A stretch of 64,000 nt of DNA from Pseudomonadota bacterium (GTDB taxonomy: Bacteria > Pseudomonadota > Gammaproteobacteria > Steroidobacterales > Steroidobacteraceae). Location: the NCBI GenBank assembly GCA_023417315.1, contig JAEZFW010000065.1:58669-122668 (forward strand), given 5' to 3'. How positions within the stretch are numbered: position 1 is the first letter of the stretch; the number at the start of each line of letters is the position of its first letter. The translations under genes and the position numbers were made by a program. This document shows, in pieces, positions 63,957-64,000 of the stretch. Under the pieces are notes generated by a model. The model did no database searches. It worked only from the letters and a program-made list of their open reading frames with translations, and was not told the origin of the DNA.

Positions 63957-64000
63957 GCAAAAGTGCGCGCTATTACGCGCCCCCATCCTGTCCTTCTGAT

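Larger units (their letters stand above)
63729..64000. other. Repeat-rich intergenic end of window
   Basis: 272 bp without a gene. It contains the ATCCCGGC element, a GC-rich palindrome (CCGGGATCCCGG, 63851-63862) and the second copy of the 61.7-kb repeat. Confidence 0.6.

Overview
The window is 64 kb of GC-rich, densely coding bacterial DNA. A cytosolic and periplasmic Gram-negative repertoire (UDP-2,3-diacylglucosamine-type phosphoesterase, DUF481 outer-membrane-type protein, Tat substrates, lipoproteins, LysR and FixJ-class regulators) suggests a soil-type gammaproteobacterium, perhaps near Steroidobacteraceae/Xanthomonadales. This placement is an inference from gene content and from REP-like repeats; no rRNA or tRNA gene is visible to confirm it. 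I see no phage, transposase, CRISPR array or replication origin.

Region 1-18.6 kb is a stress/envelope island. It begins with a FixJ-class response regulator and a MASE1 sensor kinase (cut by the left edge), followed by a lone CheY-like receiver, a baeRF3-type protein, BON and SHOCT small proteins, two M17 aminopeptidases, an AbgT transporter, a DUF1269 protein, a glutaminase-MFS-MFS-YihY operon, a DUF481 protein, a PAS histidine kinase and an unknown 129-residue protein. Five near-palindromic 16-bp sites, and one weaker site, lie 50-115 bp ahead of genes in this island. They look like the operators of one regulon, possibly that of the FixJ-class regulator.

Region 18.7-24.3 kb holds a GH106-type rhamnosidase gene interrupted by one in-frame TGA, a membrane LytTR regulator, a secreted SnoaL/DUF4440 protein, a membrane protein gene interrupted by one in-frame TAG, and a DUF3008 small basic protein. 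Region 24.5-32.2 kb has an aldo/keto reductase, a phospholipase D-type enzyme, a P2-type cation ATPase and an FtsH protease.

Region 32.5-44 kb is a carbohydrate island. A LysR regulator is divergent from an aldo/keto reductase and an amidohydrolase. A four-gene operon encodes a glycosyltransferase fused to a UGM/HemY-like flavoprotein, then GH43, GH1 and a second GH1-like enzyme, and it is divergent from a GH2 enzyme. None of these glycosidases shows a signal peptide and there is no transporter. The set therefore looks like a cytoplasmic glycan-handling system, and it is the best candidate here for an uncharacterised pathway.

Region 44-51.9 kb has an SRPBCC protein, a small lysine-rich protein, a DUF4136 lipoprotein, a translationally coupled DUF1538-DUF1538-PII-like trio, a Tat-exported Gfo/Idh/MocA protein and a lipoprotein built of nine ~85-residue repeats. 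Region 51.9-64 kb has a Tat-type amidohydrolase, a GT4/phosphoesterase pair, a FecR/DUF6600 protein coupled to a GT4 enzyme, a radical-SAM/FkbM pair and a secreted TIM-barrel-like protein. At least eight imperfect palindromic dispersed repeats occupy the gaps from 24 kb on, often at gene ends.
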